Below, one piece after another: positions 33,950 to 45,255 of a stretch of DNA of 64,000 nt. The notes under the pieces were generated by a model, which ran no database searches, had not been told where the DNA came from, and worked only from the letters and a program-made list of their open reading frames with translations. The stretch is from contig JAJEKV010000047.1 in NCBI GenBank assembly GCA_021234155.1, forward strand, positions 1,230,494 to 1,294,493. The letters are read 5' to 3'. Position numbers and translations under genes: made by a program. Position 1 is the first letter of the stretch. Every line of letters begins with the position of its first letter. The DNA comes from Isoetes taiwanensis. Taxonomy: Eukaryota; Streptophyta; Lycopodiopsida; Isoetales; Isoetaceae.

Positions 33950-35460
33950 GCTCACCTCCACCTCCTCCCATTCCATGTGTGAAAATGCATCCTCCAAAGC
34001 TGCAAACAAACGATGCAATTGCATCCTGAATAATCGAAAGAGGCTGCCATAGACTCGGCAAGCATATTGATGTTCACAACATATTGAACCACCTCCAAGG
34101 CCACCTGTACTTGCTCCCCATTTGGAGGGAACACAACGGGAGAGGGCATGGCATTATCTATGACATCATGACTACTTGGGCCAGGCGCAGGAGTCCTCAC
34201 AGGAGGGAAAGCCGAGACATCTTCATCACTAGTAAGATCAATTACCTCATTACCATGGGCTGCCCTAGCCCCCCACAACCCCCACAGGGCTACAGATTTC
34301 GGCAGCCCCAGGCTGGCCTCCAAAGATAGACCCAACCACACTCCTATTACCAATCTCCATCTCTAAACCAGGCATTATCAAAGAATTGCAAACAAAAAAA
34401 CATGATCAACCAACGAAAGAAAGAATATCTACAAAGAGGCCAAAAATAACTCCACTCATCCAACCGCCATTGTATAATCTGTGGTATACAAAGGAATGTA
34501 AGAAGTCTCAGGCACATCAACAATTGCCTCAGACCTGTACTCATCATCTTGCCCCTCAACAAAGCTTTCATCCATATCCCCAGGCATCCCAGCTTCATCT
34601 CAATAACATTTGCGGCCTTTGCCAAGCCTCTGAATGGGTTCCATCCCAGCTGGTATGCCATATAGAACACATCTGACATCACTGGGCAAGGCAACTCTCG
34701 GATTTAAGGTCAGGTGCCAAGCAACTTTAAAACCCTATGTTCAGATATAAACGTCGTGTTTGAAGGGAGTATCTAGCTAGTGGACAGAATGAATTTGCCA
34801 GTTCTAAGCATCATGGTAATGGTATAAACAAGGCTGGTAGTAAGTCGCCTTCCGCCGTGATAGTTTATGAAATGAAGGGCCCTTCCCAAGATGTTCTTGT
34901 TGTCTTGAACATCTACATATTTCATGTCTCCAACACCATACAACAAATACAAAATTTTCCCTATCTCCAACTGGCATTCTGAAACATTCTTGGTGTGCAG
35001 CCTGAAGTGTGGCTTATCCATGTCTTTCATGCAGTAGCTAATTAGACCCTCGAAGCAATGGAGTCTAGTGTTTTTGAGTGCTTTACAGATACAAGAACAA
35101 CCACAACTGGCTTCTGGGATCCCCACTCAAACCGTCTCTTGATGGCCAAGTTCATAAGTTTGGGAGACTTCAAGAATAGCCTAAACACACATTGGAAGCG
35201 TAAGTGATCTAGATCACTCTTCTTTTCTGCTGCAATAGCTCCTGCAATACAGTCCTCACAAAATTGGACAAGCATCCATAGTACTCAAGTGGAGCATCCA
35301 TGCCAGCCGTCTCCAAGGTGACACTAATATCTATAAGGCCACTTCCCTCATCCTCGAACACATGCCTGCCTGCATCCAGACTGGAAATGCCAGAGGAGGA
35401 CTCTGCTAGGCATTTCTAGCAGCCCGGCCTCTGCTCCTAGCTTCCCTCCTCATAGACAAA
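33950..35460 (-). pseudogene. Degenerate - strand gene or transposon ORF, unidentified
   Basis: A chain of - strand frames reads protein-like but shifts repeatedly. About 35350-35220 gives DAPLEYYGCLSNFVRTVLQE and 35275-35042 gives DCIAGAIAAEKKSDLDHLRF. 35126-34773 gives ECQLEIGKILYLLYGVGDMK, and 34353-33952 includes GNEVIDLTSDEDVSAF and PVVFPPNGEQVQVALEVVQY. VIDLTSDED (34245-34219) fits the SUMO-interaction motif pattern (hydrophobic core then acidic residues). No catalytic domain was recognised. It could be a decayed transposon-encoded protein or a nuclear gene. Confidence 0.4.
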
Positions 35461-36099
35461 AAATAAACAGATACAAAGGAAGGAAGCTTGAACTACCAAA
35501 GCCCAAGACAGTAAGAAGGGGCAGATGTTACCTTCGATGCTGTGCAGACGCCTCCAAGCTCCAACTTTATACAGTCCAACAGGGCCAAAAATGCCATGTA
35601 CACCGATTTCTCAATCCAAAACAAGCAACTCTTACGTTCTAAATGGTTCGACCTGCATCCTAGGCATAGTCAGGCATGCAAGGCCGCACAAATCCGTCCA
35701 TGGATACAAGGGAAATGAAAATTCCTTGCATACAATATCTACCATAAACCATGAACCTTATGTATTTTATATACGGTTCCATGAAACACGGCAATACGAC
35801 TAATTAAGGGTTGCCCAAAACACTGGCCTTTAGCCTTTTGGTCTCCGGATCGGAACCATGGCGGCAAAATAATTGATACACGTGTTTGACATGTCATAAA
35901 CTCGATTGCTCGGCATAGGCTCTGTGGCTGGTGGGCGGCGTCGGGGGCGAGCAGGTACCAATTCGATCTCCACGATTCCGCATGCGTTTCTGCTCTCCGA
36001 TCGCAGCATTAACGGACTTTTTAGTTTCTTCTATATACTACCTTAACAGTTTCCCTAATTTCGACACTGCCCAGTGCTCCATGCCGGCGATGATCTGAC

Positions 36100-38735
36100 A
36101 TGGCTGCTACAGGTAATTTTGAATTTCCTTGGTTCTTTTTTGGCTTAATGGTCTAGCCTATTTGAGAGCTAAGTTCCGTGGATTTGTGATTGGATAAGGT
36201 ACAGAAAAAAGGGATGTTGTGTACATAGTTATTTAGCTTTAGGTTAAAATGTCTAGGGAAAATTGTACATAGACTGGATGTTTGCAACTCCGTCAGGTAA
36301 AGTTTCTGACTTATTGCACAGGTGGTTCTGCACCTCCCAAGCCTTGGGAGCGTGCTAGAGGTGGTAATACCACTCAGTCTCCCTTTGCTCCATCATCCGT
36401 AGGAGGCAGCAATACAGCAACAGTAGCATCAGGTGCTGATGGAGAGAAGAAGGATGATCCTGCTGTTTCAAGGAATGTGGTAGGAGCCAATGGGGCTGTT
36501 GGACGTCCAATGCCACAGAGGCCCTGGGAACGACCAGGTAGGTGTGGTCAATTTTCTTTTTACGGATTTGTTGGACCATGATGAATGTCGAAACTTGCAG
36601 GCTATGGAAGTGGAACAATGACCAGCTATAACAATAGGCCTTATGGAGGAGGTTACAGTAATTATGGCAGCAATGTTGGAATGCCTTATGGCAGCAGTTT
36701 GGGGGGAACATATGGGACTGGGCCATATTCCAGTGCCTACAGCAGCTATGGTGGGGCTTATGGAGGTTCATACGGTGGGGGAATGTATAACAGATTTAGT
36801 GGTGGTTATGGTGGACCTTATGGTGGAGGCTACAGTGGTTCCTATGGAAATTATGGTGGTTATAATAACATGGGTCAAGTAGGGCCCTATAATGGTGGCT
36901 ATGGACCTGGGGATGATCCTAATAATGGCCCTCCTCGGCCACCTAGTACCTGGCAATCTATGTTACATGTGGTAATCTTCCGAATCCTCCTCCCCACATC
37001 TATAATGGAATGTAACGTGTTTTTGGTGTCGGTTGTTCTCCTTAGTTTTTAGCACTTTCTAGGATATCTTCTCTCCATCCAGCTTTTGTAGTAAATGATT
37101 TTTAGAAGCTTTTCTTGTTCAGCAACATTCTTACACGATCTTCCATACTCTAGATAATTTTATCTAAGAATCATGTACAAGTGCTTGTCCACTCCTACTC
37201 CACCTGTAAAGCGTAGCCACGTAGGGGTAGATTAATTCAGCAATGTAACTGTGGTATATCTGCAGTAATACATTCTCAAGATCAGAAGAGTAGTGAGGTA
37301 GGAGGCGGAGATGTCTTTTAATCGGATATTTCTAGAACAAGAAGATGCAGCTCTTATTTAATGAGTGTTAGTGTGCCTTAGAAATCTGGCAATAAGTGAA
37401 CAGGGATAGCAGTGGGCTGTGGTTGGCAGGAAGCTTGAGAAGGAAACAGGTGACTGTCTCTAGCTTGTGCCTCAATACCAATTTGTGAATGATGCATGTG
37501 TTTGCTTCTCTAGCAGAGCTGAAGGTAGTTATGGGGTTTGGTTTTAGGGTTGTAACACTTCTATGCCCTGTCAATTTAATTTGATTTGAGGTAAAATGTG
37601 TGATCATGATGTCATGCAGAGATTGAAATATAGAAATAGCATACTGGATATTTAAGGTTCACTTATTGATCGCGATGAGATGAGGATCATGAGGGTTGTG
37701 GAAAATGATAATTTGATAGGAAAAGGGATGTAGAAAACTAGGATGAGCAAACGAGCATTGGAGGTTTTGTTTGGAGGGAAAGCAAATTACGGCATGCAGG
37801 AGAGATAAAGCAACAAATTCTGTCAGTTCATGGACAGCATTGTTAGTTGGGTAGTGCTTTAAGATATCTAAGGTTTAAGAGGCTGGCTCATGCGATCAAA
37901 AGATGATTAGGCAATTGGTGAAATCTTTGTTATATCTGCAAGGAGGGAAATTAGAAGATATACGATGTAATGCTACGCGACATGCTTGTTATGGTTGAAG
38001 GGCACTGAGGTGATATTGATGCCGTTGCATGTAAAAAACAGGGAAGTGAAAGAAGCGTTCTGATCAGAAAGAATGTACAGAAAGTCTCATGCATTTTAGG
38101 ATGTCAAAGTACCATAGAGACCTAAATAGTTTCCTGATATACATTTGTTCATTTTGTTTAAAGTTCTTTTTTTTATTTTCTTATTTTAAGTGTCTAGCTG
38201 CATTAATGTTTTTAAGCTCAATTTTGTCCAATCATAAAAACATATGAATATTTGTTTCTTTTTTATGCTGGCAGATGCATGGGGTTATGAATTTTTTTGG
38301 TCGCGTTGCAATTCTAATAGATGAGAACACGCAAGCATTCCACTTTTTCATCAGCGCTCTGCTACAGGTTTGCCAAGGCCTACTAAATTCATGCATTTAT
38401 GAATTGCATTTCCAATTTGCTATTGAGCTCATAGTTTTTTTTTTAAGTCTGGCTGTGTGACTAATTGTTTTTTCTTTCTGTTGGTTTGTAGTCGTTTTCT
38501 TTGGCTCTAATTTTCCTTGGTACAGCTTTGTGATCGCACAGGTGTGTTGTATGGGGAGCTGGCTAGGTTTGTATTGAGAATTTTGGGTTTCCGAAGATTT
38601 CGAGCACGCTCGATTGCAGGAAACAGGGCACTTACTCAAGGAGGAGAGGGACCCCCTAAGCAGATTGAAGGGTCCTTCGAGAATATTTGGTCTGATGACA
38701 GATCTATGAATGTAGAACAACAATGGAATCCTTGA
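36100..38735 (+). CDS. PEX13: Peroxin-13 (peroxisomal docking complex)
   Basis: PEX13 is a peroxisomal membrane protein that docks the PEX5/PEX7 import receptors together with PEX14. Five exons: 36100-36112, 36322-36537, 36601-36971, 38275-38367 and 38526-38735. All have GT/AG borders and the phases agree (1, 1, 0, 0), giving 300 aa, close to the roughly 300 aa of Arabidopsis PEX13. Residues 8-14 (PPKPWER) and about 70-75 (RPWERP) are the paired PWE motifs. Residues 77-190 are a Gly/Tyr/Ser-rich tract. Exon 4 (GVMNFFGRVAILIDENTQAF) and exon 5 (LYGELARFVLRILG) are the conserved membrane-associated core. No SH3 domain is present, as in other plant PEX13 proteins and unlike yeast or animals. A short upstream frame (ATG at 36081) ends before the main start. 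Intron 3 is 1.3 kb. The copy looks intact. Confidence 0.95.
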
Positions 38736-39576
38736 GTTCATTGGTCAAATGCTTGCTGCGGGTTCTGATACGACACATGCAATGCTGCACTGCTTATTAT
38801 CAATGCCTCAAATTGTGGGTGGTTGCAATTTATTTTTCCTGCAGCAGTTGGTTAAGGTCAGCATAATTGGGAGCTAATTTCTAGGTGTTTCTATGTGTTG
38901 ATAATAGTATACTTAGTATACTATGGATCTTGGAAGTTGGGCTGTCAAAACTGTCGGTGTAGAGCATCCGAGGATCCTTTGTGCATATGACTATTGGTCT
39001 ATTCTAGCAATGCCCTGGCGGCTTGCCTATGACAGAATTGCCGACGTATAGCATAAATTGTAATTATAAAGCAGAAATGGTAAATCTATGTTGGAGATAC
39101 TCGAGTTAATAAATGCTGAGTGTATATCATGCACGTTCAAAAAGGAGGGTTTGGATAGCTGTTTCGTCCGTGATTTGTATGATTTTGAATGAAATCGTTA
39201 GGGCTCTCTTTCATTGTAGTGCTCGTGACAATTGTTATTGGCTGCACTGGACAAGATTATTAGTTTGGAAATATCATAATCTAGATTGGACGTATTTATT
39301 AGCTGTTTAACAATCCAAATTGAGCATATCTTTTTATGTTGAATTCTTGCGAGTTGATCTTGTGTTGGCCTAATTTAGAAGTAAAGTGTTCAAATATATA
39401 AGCAGGCACCACCTACAAATGCAAAGTCACCAAGAGTTTTAGTTTTGCCATGTCGAAGATACATCTCAATCAGGACTCGTCCATAGTATAGAAGTCTTTC
39501 TTTCACATGGGGGCCACATGGGGGTGCATCAATAATGGACTACTTAAGGATCGCAGATAACAAAATATTGAAAATA
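38736..39576 (+). other. PEX13 3' flank
   Basis: Presumed 3' UTR and intergenic DNA. No canonical AATAAA stands out. A 65-codon frame at 39113-39310 has no domain. Confidence 0.35.
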
Positions 39577-39670
39577 AAATAATTTTTGGGTTGCCCCTCG
39601 GGGGACACACCATTGCTCATATGGTTTTTGGCATATTTTAAGTATATATTGGAATATGCCTAGAATATAT
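39577..39670 (-). repeat. Two-hairpin dispersed repeat, inverted copy
   Basis: The reverse complement carries ATATACTTAAAATATGCC, then GTCCCCCGAGGGGCAACCC and the AAAAA terminus. This is the same order as the + strand copies. Confidence 0.5.
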
Positions 39671-39710
39671 TAAAAAGCGCTCCTCATAACCTGGCATTTG
39701 CGGTGTTGTT

Positions 39711-39956
39711 TTGGCGGCCATTTGTGCAAATCGGCTAAACGATTTGTCTTTGTTTTTTGAATACAGGCATTTTTTATATCCGAACCGGGCGGATGTCTTT
39801 GCGAGGAAAGCCCTTGCTTATTCTTCTACATATTCTCTGAGAAAATTCGACCCGATCTTTGATGTTGGCAACTTGATCTACGCCAGTGAGTTGTTCGTTT
39901 CAGGTAACGAATGGTTCATTTGGTTTGTTGAGAATTTAAATGGTCGGAAAACTTAA
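39711..39956 (+). other. Unrecognised 81-codon frame
   Basis: The block RADVFARKALAYSSTYSLRK is protein-like and follows a TACAG acceptor-like site at about 39765, but it is isolated and unrecognised. Confidence 0.25.
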
Positions 39957-40039
39957 GGAGAAACTGGGAGAACCTTTAATTATACAAATCGCAAACATTT
40001 CTTTGGTTCCAAAACATCTACTCTATCCCACTATAGATA

Positions 40040-40964
40040 TTCTATAGTGTGGAAGATGTGGGATCTGAACCCGCATTTTTTACGTTGCCTTCTGGTACCC
40101 ATAAGGAAGGAAGGAAGGAAGGAAGGAAGGAAGAGACTTTTAACGTCCACGGAGCCCAATCGGGCTATGGGACCACAAGTACAAGACGGGACCGAAGTCC
40201 CTAACCAGAACATGGACCGGAGCCCTTACAAACAAAATAAAACATAATCACCACGGCCCAGATTAAAAACCACCTGGGAAAAAACTGTTGCCAGGATGAC
40301 TACATATCCAAAAACCCATGCTATTGCAAGAAGCAACAAGCATACCTCCAACAAACAGAACTTCATCAAACGCCTCCAAACCGTAAGCTCTTCACAGCTG
40401 TATGCTGAAGACTGGTGCGAACTTACGCACGCTCTAAATCTCCATCTTCACGCTAAAACCAGGCAAATAGATGCTGATGCAAAGATCCAGGTGCTGACCC
40501 ACTGAAGCAGCTCGATCAAACCACTAGACCATAAGAGCTGCCACCAGAAACATGTCAATTCCCTAAACCCACAGAGCAGCTACCTGCAGAAAGGCGGTGG
40601 CCCTGAGGGCACCGCTGAAGTTGAAAACAGGCGCATCCAATAGGCCCAAGCACCAATCGCCCAAGCGCTCAGGGAAGGCGGCGCTCAGAGAAAACGCTCA
40701 GGGAAGTCGGTCAGGGAGGTGCATCGCAAGCTCCCAGGCGCCACCCATCACTGCACCTCCCATGCGCCACCCTTCACTACACCTGTATTTACCAAACCCC
40801 GGTAAAAGGCCACCGGTGAGGCGCCAGTGGCGGCTTCGCAAAGCGTGAGGGAGAAAGAATAAGACAGAGGAATGTTGTTTCTATAGTGTGGAAGATGTGG
40901 GATCTGAACCCGCATTTTTTACGTTGCCTTCTGGTACTTATAAGACAGAGGAATGTTGTTTCTA
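40040..40964. repeat. 58-bp direct repeats flanking a retroposed segment
   Basis: CTATAGTGTGGAAGATGTGG... occurs at 40040-40097 and again at 40879-40936, nearly identical over 58 bp. Between them lie a (GGAA)n tract (about 40104-40132), a - strand SINE/LINE-like end (40137-40185) and a GC-richer stretch (40590-40850). A second direct repeat, TAAGACAGAGGAATGTTGTT, at 40860 and 40941 gives an 81-bp tandem unit. This suggests insertion plus duplication. The repeated block contains a reversed GGGTTCAGATCCC, which resembles a Pol III B box. Confidence 0.5.
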
Positions 40965-41395
40965 ACGCCATGGACTCCCACTGTTTTTTCCCCTTGATAA
41001 TTGGGTCAATTGTTTTACCCAGTGGGTTTTGTGTCTTGGTGAGAAGTTCAAAAGCTTGACGAATAGACCATTACTGTGCAGTTGGCTCTTTTTTCGGTTC
41101 TTTTTTAATTCTCAGTCTAATGTCCATCTAGAACTCCAACAAACAAACAAACAAAAATATGATAGTGTACATCCAACAATAGTTTTCCATCATAACCCTA
41201 ACTATGCAATCAATCTAATTCTACCAATTTTCAGCCTGCCTTAGTGCTAATTTTTTTTTATCCCAGCAAAAGTAAAAGAGTCCATGCTGCTGACAGCGTG
41301 TACGAAGCACTAAAACGAATCTGGAGCCAGAAAATAGCCTCAAACTGTGCCAAAGGATTCACCCATTGATCATTCTGATCTGATTGAACATCGGG

Positions 41396-44300
41396 ATGTA
41401 TCAGTGGCGGAGGTTTCAATTCTTTGAGGAAGAGCCACTTGGATCCTCGGTGGCAGAGGAGTTAAAAGAAAAAATAACTTGCAGCAGCAGTGGACGAGGA
41501 CAAATTGCCGTGGGAGCTGAAGATGGAATGGTCCACGTTATAGATCGTTCTCTTAAACTTAGTTATAGTTTCCAAGCCCATTCAGTCTCTATCTCACATA
41601 TACAACAGTTGAAGGTAGGGTTCACTTTGAATTGTTCTGGGACGCATTTGAGTTATTTTTCTAAAAATTTCCATTTCAACAGCAAAAGAATGTGCTTATT
41701 TCACTTGGAGAAGATGATTCTGCAACGGCACAAGAACCAGCGATGTGTCTAAAGATGTGGGACTTGAATAAAATTGAACCTGAAGGTACCAGCACCAGTG
41801 GTCCTGCTTGCACTAGAGCTCTTAAAGTTTTCACATCCAAGTTTCCTGCAGCAAAGGTTATTTCTCTCTTTGACAATTACCTGGTCGTGTGCCCCCTAGA
41901 AGGATAGTCAAGGAATATTTTGGCTTCTGTGATGCACATACATGCAGCATTATATATACGGATCTCACTAGAAATGCAAGGAATAATAAACGGGAGCATG
42001 TACATTTGTGATCTGTGTAGAGCATAAATTAGAAACGTTTGCACCTAACAAAAATTGGCAAATCAAGTCTTGATATGTGCCCTCAGTCATTCTGATAAGA
42101 CTTCATATGAACATGAAGAGATGTTCAATAATTGATAACTTACTTATTTCTTTCAACAAATTTCTTGATAATCAAATTGCATTGTGGCAGATAACTTCCT
42201 TCTTGGTCTTTGAAGAGGCCCCACCAGTACTACTTATTTGCATTGGTTTAGAAACGGGTGTTATCTATTGCATAAGAGGGGATATTGCACGGGAACGTAT
42301 CACACGACAAAAGCTGCTTGCAGATGCAGGTACAAATGAGAAGCCTGCTTCACCTGTCACAGGATTTGGTTTTCGTGTGGATGGCCTTATCCTCCAACTA
42401 TTTGCTGTTACCATGTCCACAATTTATCTATTTGACATGCATCAGAAGCCCCCTTTGAAGCATACCTTGGATCAACATGGTTGCAATGGACAATGTGTCA
42501 CAATGAGCGATACACAGGTTTTCTTACTTTACAAGCCACATTTATTTGCAGTTTTTGTTTGTATAAAATACATTTATTTTTATTTTGGTTACACAGGAGC
42601 TTGTTGTTGGAAGGCACGAAGCCGTATACTTCTACGAACCAGATGGAAGGGGCCCTTGTTGGGCTTTTGAAGGTGAAAAACACTTTGTGGATTGGTTTCG
42701 TGGCTACCTACTTACAGTCATTACAGATCAAAGGAATCCAGACAATAAGTTCTTTAATATTTATGACTTGAAAAACAAACTTATTGCTTATAGTATCCCT
42801 GTTGGAGATGTGGCACATATACTTTGTGAATGGGGAATTATCATACTGATTACAAAAGACCAAAAGGTCATATGTACAAGGGAGAAAGATATGGGCAGTA
42901 AGTTGGAGATGCTTTTCCGCAAAAACCTTTATACTGTTGCAATCAATCTTGTTCAAAGTCAGCAGACGGATGCCATTGCCACAGCTGAAGTATTGCGTAA
43001 GTATGGTGATCATTTATATGGGAAGCAGGACTATGACGAGGCTATGACGCAATATATTCGCACAATTGGCCAACTTGAGCCATCTTATGTTATTCAAAAG
43101 TTTATAGATGCTCAAAGAATCCATAATTTAACGCACTATTTGGAAAAGTTGCATGAAAAAGGATTGGCCACTGCCGATCATACTACACTTCTTCTGAACT
43201 GTTATGCAAAGCTTAAAGATGTTACTAAATTAGATCAGTTCTTGAAAGGAGGTGATGGGAGTGGAGCGGAACCTCACTTTGATGTTGAAACAGCTATTAA
43301 AGTTTGTCGAGCTGCTGGATACCATCAAAATGCACTATATGTTGCAAAAGCAGCAGAAGAACATGAATGGTATTTGAAAATACTGCTGGATGATCTGGGT
43401 CACTATGATGATGCATTGCGTTATGTTGATGGTTTGCCTGCACATGAGGCAGTTATTACGATGAAGAAGTATGGGACAATCCTCATGCAGTACAAGCCTG
43501 CAGAGACAACTGATACTTTAGTAAAATTATGCACCCTAGTTGATCGGAGTAGTAAAAACAGTAATTCGCGTGGAAATGGTGGGCCAACGCCCTTGGATTT
43601 TATGCATGTTTACATTGGTCAGCCACAGTGGTTGGCTCTGTTCCTAGAGTTGTACATTGGGAAGGTTAAAGATTCTCCTTACCATGTGGAGATACACAAC
43701 ATTTTACTTGGGCTTTACCTTCCTCAGTGCCTTCAGGCACCTTCAATTGGAAATTTTACAATGTTGAAAGAAAACCATGTTGACGACGCTGCATCAGGTT
43801 CAAAAACCATATCCATAGGAGGATCAATGGAGCATCCATAAAAAAGGTCTTGTTGTTAACGTAGATACTGCTTACGAGGAAACAGAACATGAGAAGTCAG
43901 AGAGGAGGAATAAAGGGTTGGGCTTACTGAAAAGGGGTTGGAGTTCACAGGAAACACAGCCACAGTATGATGCGAATTTGGCTGTAATGTTATGTAAGAC
44001 ACACAAATTTAGAGATGGATTGGTATTTTTATACGAGAAATTGAAGCTCTATAAAGAAGTTCTAAATTGTTACATGAAAGATGGCGATTACCAGGGCCTT
44101 CTTTCATGCTGTAAAAGGTTAGGAGATCCTGGCCGAGGAGGTGACCCAACCCTTTGGGCTGATGTGCTGGCTTATTTTGGTGAACGAGCAGACGACTGTG
44201 CCAAAGAAGTCAAGGAAGTCTTAACATATGTTGAACGTGAGAAATTATTACCACCGCTTATTGTGTTACAAACCTTGTCCAAAAATCCTAGTTTGACGTT

Positions 44301-44830
44301 GGATGTTGTCAAGGAATATTTAAGTCATCAGCTGGAAGAAGAATCAAAACATATTCAAGAAGATCAAAAAGCCATTGAGAAATATTTGGTAATTATTATT
44401 TCTTGTTGTTATTACTCTACTTCGTATTGTTTTCACATTGAGGTTTGTATTAAACTTGCCATGCCCTATGCAGGAAGAAACTAACAAGATGCGGGCAGAG
44501 ATACAAAAGTTTAAAACAACTGCAACATTATTTCAGGATAGCAAGTGCATGGTTTGCACATCAGCTCTGGATCTTCCTGCAGTCCATTTTCTCTGTATGC
44601 ACTCATTTCATCAAAGGTGTCTTGGGGACAATGAGACAGAATGCCCAAAATGTGCTCCAAAAAACCGTACACTGCTTGAGATGAAGCGCAGCCTTGAGCA
44701 CCATGCCAATGATCATGATAGATTTTTCCAACTAGTTCGCAATTCAGAAGATGGTTTTTCAGTCATTGCAGAACATTTTGGCCGTGGAATGTTGAATCGG
44801 TCACAAAAGTTTTCTGATCCAATTAGGTAG
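41396..44830 (+). CDS. VPS11: Vacuolar protein sorting 11 (HOPS/CORVET core subunit), one apparent frameshift
   Basis: VPS11 is a shared core subunit of the HOPS and CORVET tethering complexes on endosomes and the vacuole. Exons: 41396-41614 (73 codons), 41683-41856 (58), 42191-42517 (109), 42597-44388 and 44474-44830 (118 plus stop); all introns are phase 0. It starts MYQWRRFQFFEEE. The N-terminal half is the beta-propeller region (GDIARERIT; AVYFYEPDGRGPCWAFEGEK). The middle holds the clathrin-heavy-chain-like helical repeats (NLYTVAINLVQSQQTDA). The C-terminus has a RING-H2 (CMVC...C.HSFHQRC...CPKC, about 862-900). Exon 4 is 1792 nt, not a multiple of three, and the frame must change between 43819 and 43838. 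The result is one extra base in a variable linker, either a real mutation or a sequence error. Otherwise about 955 aa, near the family's usual length. Confidence 0.93.
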
Positions 44831-45064
44831 TTTACATGTGTGCAAAGCATTTTGCTGTTTGACATCAAAGCCAGTTGGAATAATTGGACAACAAACAAGA
44901 TAAAGCTGCAATAGAAGCTCAATTTTAAGTTTCGATATCTTTATCGGAAGTTGTAGACGCTGATGTTGGCAATACCTTTTCTTAAGCGATGATTTTCTAC
45001 TTGTTGGAACCTATACGAACTGCTTTTGGGCTCCCTAAATGTTGTACATATATAACCTGTGGGT

Positions 45065-45070
45065 AATAAA
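45065..45070 (+). terminator. VPS11: VPS11 polyadenylation signal candidate
   Basis: AATAAA lies 235 nt after the VPS11 stop codon, in an AT-rich 3' UTR and just upstream of the retroposed insertion at 45102. Confidence 0.5.
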
Positions 45071-45091
45071 CATTTTACAGTGTAATTTATT

Positions 45092-45255
45092 GGAACAAGC
45101 AACTTTTTTTTTTGTTTTTTTTGAAACGGCAGTTATGTATTAAATTACATGTAAAAAGTCACATGGTGTACAAAATTGGCAGGAGTGGGTACCTAACCAG
45201 AAAACTGTGGCCATAGGCCAACTGTATCGCCTGCCTCCACAGTAGGGAACAAGCA
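45092..45255 (-). mobile_element. Short retroposed element with target-site duplication
   Basis: GGAACAAGCA occurs at 45092-45101 and 45246-45255 as a 10-bp target-site duplication. Between them are about 144 bp that begin, on the + strand, with a T-rich run (45104-45120), so the element is inserted on the - strand with its poly(A) toward VPS11. It is too short for coding and is either a SINE or a heavily 5'-truncated LINE. Confidence 0.75.

Noticed and set aside
33676-34052. Several overlapping 80-100 codon frames on both strands
   Set aside because: They contradict one another; only the - strand chain at 33.95-35.46 kb has protein-like blocks.
36355-36771. 138-codon frame antisense to PEX13
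   Set aside because: It is a by-product of the Gly/Tyr-rich codons of PEX13 exons 2-3; the same holds for the alternative + frame at 36643-36882.
40040-40097. tRNA gene on the - strand (GGGTTCAGATCCC)
   Set aside because: Only a T-arm-like segment is present; no A box or acceptor stem accompanies it.
43842-43920. Tiny intron explaining the VPS11 frame change
   Set aside because: The frame must change within 43819-43838, and the only GT...AG pair nearby would be about 22 nt, too short for a plant intron.
36100-44830. PEX13 and VPS11 as a functional cluster
   Set aside because: They are separated by 2.7 kb of repeats and act in different organelle pathways; adjacency looks incidental.
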